The notes under the pieces: model-generated
What the model saw: the letters and a program-made list of their open reading frames with translations, nothing else
What the model was told of the DNA's origin: nothing
The model's database searches: none
Assembly (NCBI RefSeq): GCF_001698205.1
Contig: NZ_CP016591.1
Span: forward strand, 2,294,001 to 2,358,000
Direction of reading: 5' to 3'
Source of the DNA: Tsuneonella dongtanensis
GTDB lineage: Bacteria; Pseudomonadota; Alphaproteobacteria; Sphingomonadales; Sphingomonadaceae
DNA: 64,000 nt
Part shown: positions 61,062-64,000 of the stretch, one piece after another
Layout: each line of letters opens with the position of its first letter
Position numbering within the stretch: position 1 is the stretch's first letter
Translations under genes and position numbers: made by a program

Positions 61062-61137
61062 CGGCCGCCCGCCGAACACCACGGCGCAGGGGTTGGTGTC
61101 CGCCGGCATGGCGGTGACGCGGATGAGGGGGGAGCGG

Positions 61138-61416
61138 CTAGGCATCTATCCGACCAGCGAAATCCAATTCGATATCTTGATGCTCGCCTGCGACGTAGCG
61201 TGCACGCCACGTCGCGGCGCTCGAGCCTACCGGATTAAAGCCGTCCGTTACACGACCGTCCTTGCCAGTTGCCATCCGCTCAAAGTCGACCGGGATGCCA
61301 TCCACCAGCAACGAAATCGTGCCGCCGGGATGAATGCTTCCAAGTGCGTTCCGAAGCGGCCCCGCCTCGATGTGCTTCAGCCAGAGGCACTGATCTGCGA
61401 GCTTTGCGCGCGCCAT
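61138..61416 (-). CDS. 92-residue hypothetical protein coupled to pyruvate dehydrogenase E2
   Basis: The ATG overlaps the E2 stop by one base (TGATG). The product has no signal or membrane helix; it contains LADQCLWLKHIEAGPLRN and LLVDGIPVDFERMATGKDGR, which look like a small cytoplasmic domain of the DUF kind found in many proteobacteria. Function unknown. Its coupling to E2 suggests it is made in step with the complex. Confidence 0.75.
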   Translation of the reverse strand: MARAKLADQCLWLKHIEAGPLRNALGSIHPGGTISLLVDGIPVDFERMATGKDGRVTDGFNPVGSSAATWRARYVAGEHQDIELDFAGRIDA

Positions 61417-62723
61417 CAAGCCACCAGCCCCAGCGGTGCCTCCACCAGCGCCTTGAACGCCTGCATCAGTTCGGCCCCGTCGGCGCCGTCGATGGCGCGG
61501 TGGTCGAAGCTGCCGGTGGCGCTCATCACGGTGGCGACGGCGAGCGCGTCGTTGACCACGTAAGGGCGCTTCTCGCCCGCGCCGATCGCCATGATCATGC
61601 CCTGCGGCGGGTTGATCACCGCCTCGAACTGCTTGATCCCGTACATGCCCATATTGGACAGACTGGCGGTGCCGCCCTGGAATTCCTCCAGCTTGAGCTT
61701 GCCCTCCTTGGCGCGGCCGGCGAGGTCCTTCATCTCGGTGCTGATCGCGCTCACCGACTTCGCGCCCGCGTCCTTGACGATCGGGGTGATGAGGCCGGTC
61801 GGCACCGACACCGCGACCGAGATGTCGGCGCGGCTGAAGGTCAGCAGCGCGTCGCCCGCGAACTGCACGTTGCACTTGGGCACCTGGATGAGCGCCTTGG
61901 CGAGCGCCTTGATCATCAGGTCGTTGACGCTGAGCTTCACGCCTTGCGGTTCGAGCGCCGCGTTGAGGTCAGAACGCAACTTGAGCAGCGCGTCGAGGCG
62001 CACGTCGACCGTGAGGTAGATGTGCGGCACTTGCTGCTTCGATTCGGTCAGGCGGCGCGCGATGGTCTTGCGCATGCCCGAGAGCTTTTCCGAGGTGTGC
62101 GGAATGCCGAAGTCCTGCGCAGCGGCGGGCTTTGCCGCGAGCGGTGGCGCTTGGCCTTCGACAGGCTCAGGCTGAGCGGATGTTTTTGCAGCACCGGGCT
62201 GCGCACCCTCGACGTCGGCCTTCACGATGCGGCCGCCCGGGCCCGAGCCCTTCACGCCCTTGAGGTCGATGCCCTTCTGCTCGGCGATCCGCTTGGCGAG
62301 CGGGGAGGCGATGATCCTGTCACCACCATCCGCTCGTGCTGAGCTTGTCGAAGCACCTTTCGCAACTGTCGCCCCACGGCCTTCGACAGGCTCAGGCTGA
62401 GCGGGTGTAGGTGCGGGGGTCGAAGCCGGTGCGGGCGCCGGGGTCGGTGTGGGCGCACTAGCCGCCGCGCTCGCATCCTCGCCCTCACCCGCCAGCAACG
62501 CGATCACGGTGCCGACCTTCACGCCCTCGGTACCTTCGGCCACTTCGATCTTGGCGATCGTGCCCTCGTCGACCGCTTCGAACTCCATCGTCGCCTTGTC
62601 GGTCTCGATTTCGGCCATCACGTCGCCGGCACTGACCGTGTCGCCCTCCTTGACCAGCCAGCGGGCGAGCGTGCCCTCTTCCATCGTCGGCGAAAGGGCG
62701 GGCATCTTGATCGGCGTCGGCAT
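61416..62723 (-). CDS. pdhC: Pyruvate dehydrogenase complex E2 (dihydrolipoamide acetyltransferase)
   Basis: This 435-residue E2 has one lipoyl domain (lysine in [10 protein letters not shown]), a long Ala/Pro linker, a peripheral subunit-binding domain ([19 protein letters not shown]), and the acetyltransferase domain with catalytic [12 protein letters not shown]. The [11 protein letters not shown] start is typical of pyruvate rather than 2-oxoglutarate E2. The linkers on both sides of the binding domain contain translated repeat units (SAQPEPVEG twice and [10 protein letters not shown] once). ATG 62723 is the start; the E1 genes are not in the window. Confidence 0.96.
   Translation of the reverse strand: MPTPIKMPALSPTMEEGTLARWLVKEGDTVSAGDVMAEIETDKATMEFEAVDEGTIAKIEVAEGTEGVKVGTVIALLAGEGEDASAAASAPTPTPAPAPASTPAPTPAQPEPVEGRGATVAKGASTSSARADGGDRIIASPLAKRIAEQKGIDLKGVKGSGPGGRIVKADVEGAQPGAAKTSAQPEPVEGQAPPLAAKPAAAQDFGIPHTSEKLSGMRKTIARRLTESKQQVPHIYLTVDVRLDALLKLRSDLNAALEPQGVKLSVNDLMIKALAKALIQVPKCNVQFAGDALLTFSRADISVAVSVPTGLITPIVKDAGAKSVSAISTEMKDLAGRAKEGKLKLEEFQGGTASLSNMGMYGIKQFEAVINPPQGMIMAIGAGEKRPYVVNDALAVATVMSATGSFDHRAIDGADGAELMQAFKALVEAPLGLVA
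62155..62180 (+). repeat. Translated dispersed repeat, unit 1, in the E2 linker
   Basis: CCTTCGACAGGCTCAGGCTG begins a 26-base unit that recurs at 62380-62405 with one difference at the last base. Translated on the minus strand it gives AQPEPVEG. Units of this type are widespread extragenic repeats in sphingomonads and other proteobacteria (from general knowledge). Confidence 0.85.
62327..62405. repeat. Inverted pair of the dispersed repeat (units 2 and 3) in the E2 linker
   Basis: Unit 2 (about 62327-62354) is an inverted, slightly diverged copy containing GCTTGTCGAAG. Unit 3 (62380-62405) is a direct copy of unit 1. They are separated by 25 bases and make a 79-bp inverted pair. The frame stays open and encodes [10 protein letters not shown] and AQPEPVEG in the flexible linker. 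Confidence 0.83.
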
Positions 62724-62844
62724 GGCGGTCCTTCGCGAGGGGGAGGAATGTCCTGCCCGCTTTGGCAAAGCCGTAGCGTCACGGCAAGCGGCTTGCCCTG
62801 AATACGTTTTCCGCCGATACCGGCGCCCTCGCGGGGGTGGGACA

Positions 62845-63297
62845 ATGCGCGTCTATCTGGTGATCATGGACGAGACCGACGAGGCGCTGCGGGCGCTGCG
62901 GTTCGCCAGTCGTCGTGCGATGAAGACCGGGGGCGCGGTGCACATCCTGGCCCTTGTCCAGCGCGAGAACTTCAACGCCTTCGGCGCGATCCAGGCGACG
63001 ATCGAACAGGAAGCCCGCGACCGGGCGGAGATGGTCGCATCGAGCGCCGCCGGGTCGATCTTCGCCGAGAGTGGGAAGATGCCGGTGATCTCGGTTCGCA
63101 CCGGCGATGCGCAGAGCGTCATCAGCGCCTACCTCGAGGAGCACCCCGAGGTCGCCGCGCTCGTCCTCGGCGCCGCCGCGGAAGGCGGGCCGGGCCCGCT
63201 GGTCACCCACTTTTCGGCGCACGCGGGCCAGCTTGCCTGCCCGCTATTCGTGGTCCCCGGCAGCCTTACCGACGAGGACATCGACCGGTTGAGTTAG
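62845..63297 (+). CDS. Universal stress protein family protein
   Basis: This is a 150-residue single UspA domain. The N-terminal strand [13 protein letters not shown] and the helix [15 protein letters not shown] are typical, and the ATP-loop region near the C-terminus ([18 protein letters not shown]) is a shortened form of G-2x-G-9x-G(S/T). GGGGGTGGG precedes the ATG. It overlaps the convergent membrane-protein gene by 4 bases. Confidence 0.9.
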   Translation: MRVYLVIMDETDEALRALRFASRRAMKTGGAVHILALVQRENFNAFGAIQATIEQEARDRAEMVASSAAGSIFAESGKMPVISVRTGDAQSVISAYLEEHPEVAALVLGAAAEGGPGPLVTHFSAHAGQLACPLFVVPGSLTDEDIDRLS

Positions 63298-63677
63298 GCG
63301 GAAGCGGGGACTGCCGAGAGCGCCTTCAGCCCGCGCCATTCGAGCATTGCGAACGACTCGACCGCAATGGCCTGTGCGACAAGCACGACATGACCAAGCG
63401 TGGTGAGTGCGCTCCAGTTGGCCAGCCATACGCCGACACTGGCAAGGACCCAGGCAAGATTGCCGACGACGATCGCAGTGAGCAACCCCTTCGACGGGGC
63501 GAAGGCCTGCTGGGTGAAGAGCAGGACGCAAGGCACGCAAATCCATCCGGCGATGGCGACTATCGTCGGCGAGAGCCCGGTGAGCGCGACCATCGGGCCG
63601 TTGAGACCAAGGCACAGGATCACGAACAGCGCTGCACTGGCGGCGTCCATCAGAAGGGTCTGCTTGAGGGTGGGCAT
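63294..63677 (-). CDS. Four-helix membrane protein of unknown function
   Basis: The product is 127 residues with four predicted membrane helices (about 10-28, 37-56, 66-86, 93-111), Met/Leu/Ala-rich, with no motif. ATG at 63677 gives MPTLKQTLLMDAAS. It is divergent from an XRE regulator gene 121 bases away, which probably controls it. Its stop overlaps the stress-protein stop. Confidence 0.82.
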   Translation of the reverse strand: MPTLKQTLLMDAASAALFVILCLGLNGPMVALTGLSPTIVAIAGWICVPCVLLFTQQAFAPSKGLLTAIVVGNLAWVLASVGVWLANWSALTTLGHVVLVAQAIAVESFAMLEWRGLKALSAVPASA

Positions 63678-63798
63678 TGCTGATCTCCGGTTGTTCCGCG
63701 TGCAGCATCCCCGGAACCGTGCGGCTGGTCGATTACGTCGGAGGTAATGGAACCCGTAGCTCTCGCCGGCTAGGCGATGCGGCCAAGGAGACCTGCCG

Positions 63799-64000
63799 AT
63801 GGACATCGCACCCGTGGGAGAACAACTGCGCGAATGGCGCACGCGGAGGCGGATGAGCCAGATGGACCTCGCGCTCGACAGCGAAATCTCCACCCGGCAC
63901 CTGAGCTTCATCGAAACAGGGCGCGCCAAGCCCAGTGCCGAGATGCTCGACAGGCTCGCCGATACGCTCCAGGTCCCGCACCGCGCGCGCAACGCCCTCC
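63799..64000 (+). CDS. XRE-family regulator, MmyB-like (partial)
   Basis: The right window edge truncates it; 67 residues are seen. The N-terminus (GEQLREWRTRRRMSQMDLAL, then STRHLSFIETGRAKPSAEML) is the helix-turn-helix of the class that has a C-terminal MmyB-like ligand-binding domain. AAGGAG sits 8 bases before the ATG. It is divergent from the four-helix membrane-protein gene, which it likely regulates. Confidence 0.9.
   Translation, partial: MDIAPVGEQLREWRTRRRMSQMDLALDSEISTRHLSFIETGRAKPSAEMLDRLADTLQVPHRARNAL

Overview
The window looks like chromosomal DNA from a high-GC alphaproteobacterium, most likely a sphingomonad of the Erythrobacteraceae type. The clues are an exosortase-A (XrtA/PEP-CTERM) polysaccharide locus, the alphaproteobacterial forms of MutL and MgtE-like proteins, ETF-QO, PPDK, and dense operons with 1- to 4-base start/stop overlaps. 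This placement is an inference from gene content; no 16S gene is present.

Region 1 (1-9373) is one side of an XrtA-associated exopolysaccharide locus. A leftward arm runs acyl-CoA ligase, PLP decarboxylase, Wza-like export lipoprotein, Wzz-like chain-length protein, tyrosine autokinase, beta-barrel-like protein (cut by the window edge). A rightward arm runs acetyltransferase, acyl carrier protein, hydrolase 2, hydrolase 1. The two arms start back to back on one CATG. The exosortase itself is not in the window.

Region 2 (9370-24778) is mostly housekeeping: a TrmA/RlmD-type methyltransferase, nnr, ilvD, an N-formylglutamate amidohydrolase, ispE, ETF-QO, a degenerate uracil-DNA-glycosylase-like protein, a lytic transglycosylase, moaB, and a radical SAM protein with a possible SOS box. 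Next to ispE sits the most unusual object of the window: a DUF559 nuclease-like gene bracketed by inverted 50-bp double-hairpin repeats. It is flanked by a 54-bp duplication of the ispE start.

Region 3 (24789-43687) holds an acyl-CoA dehydrogenase with its MerR regulator, hisI, comF, ppdK, glyQS, a small XRE/membrane-protein operon, two tandem GumN-like lipoproteins, rplY-pth, a CPBP protease, a Tat-type SDR and a short MgtE. A second, gene-less copy of the hairpin pair sits in frame inside glyS. That gene also carries AT-richer patches and is unusually long.

Region 4 (43840-64000) contains ychF, a DUF1206 protein, a MaoC-like dehydratase, mutL, the rod-shape operon mreBCD-mrdA-rodA, and tRNA-Lys(CTT). 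A two-subunit acyl-CoA dehydrogenase lies beside an enoyl-CoA hydratase and a CaiB-type CoA-transferase. Last come a pyruvate dehydrogenase E2/E3 cluster whose E2 linker contains another family of translated repeats, a universal stress protein, and a truncated XRE regulator at the right edge. The recurring theme is small palindromic repeats that have entered coding genes and are translated in frame.
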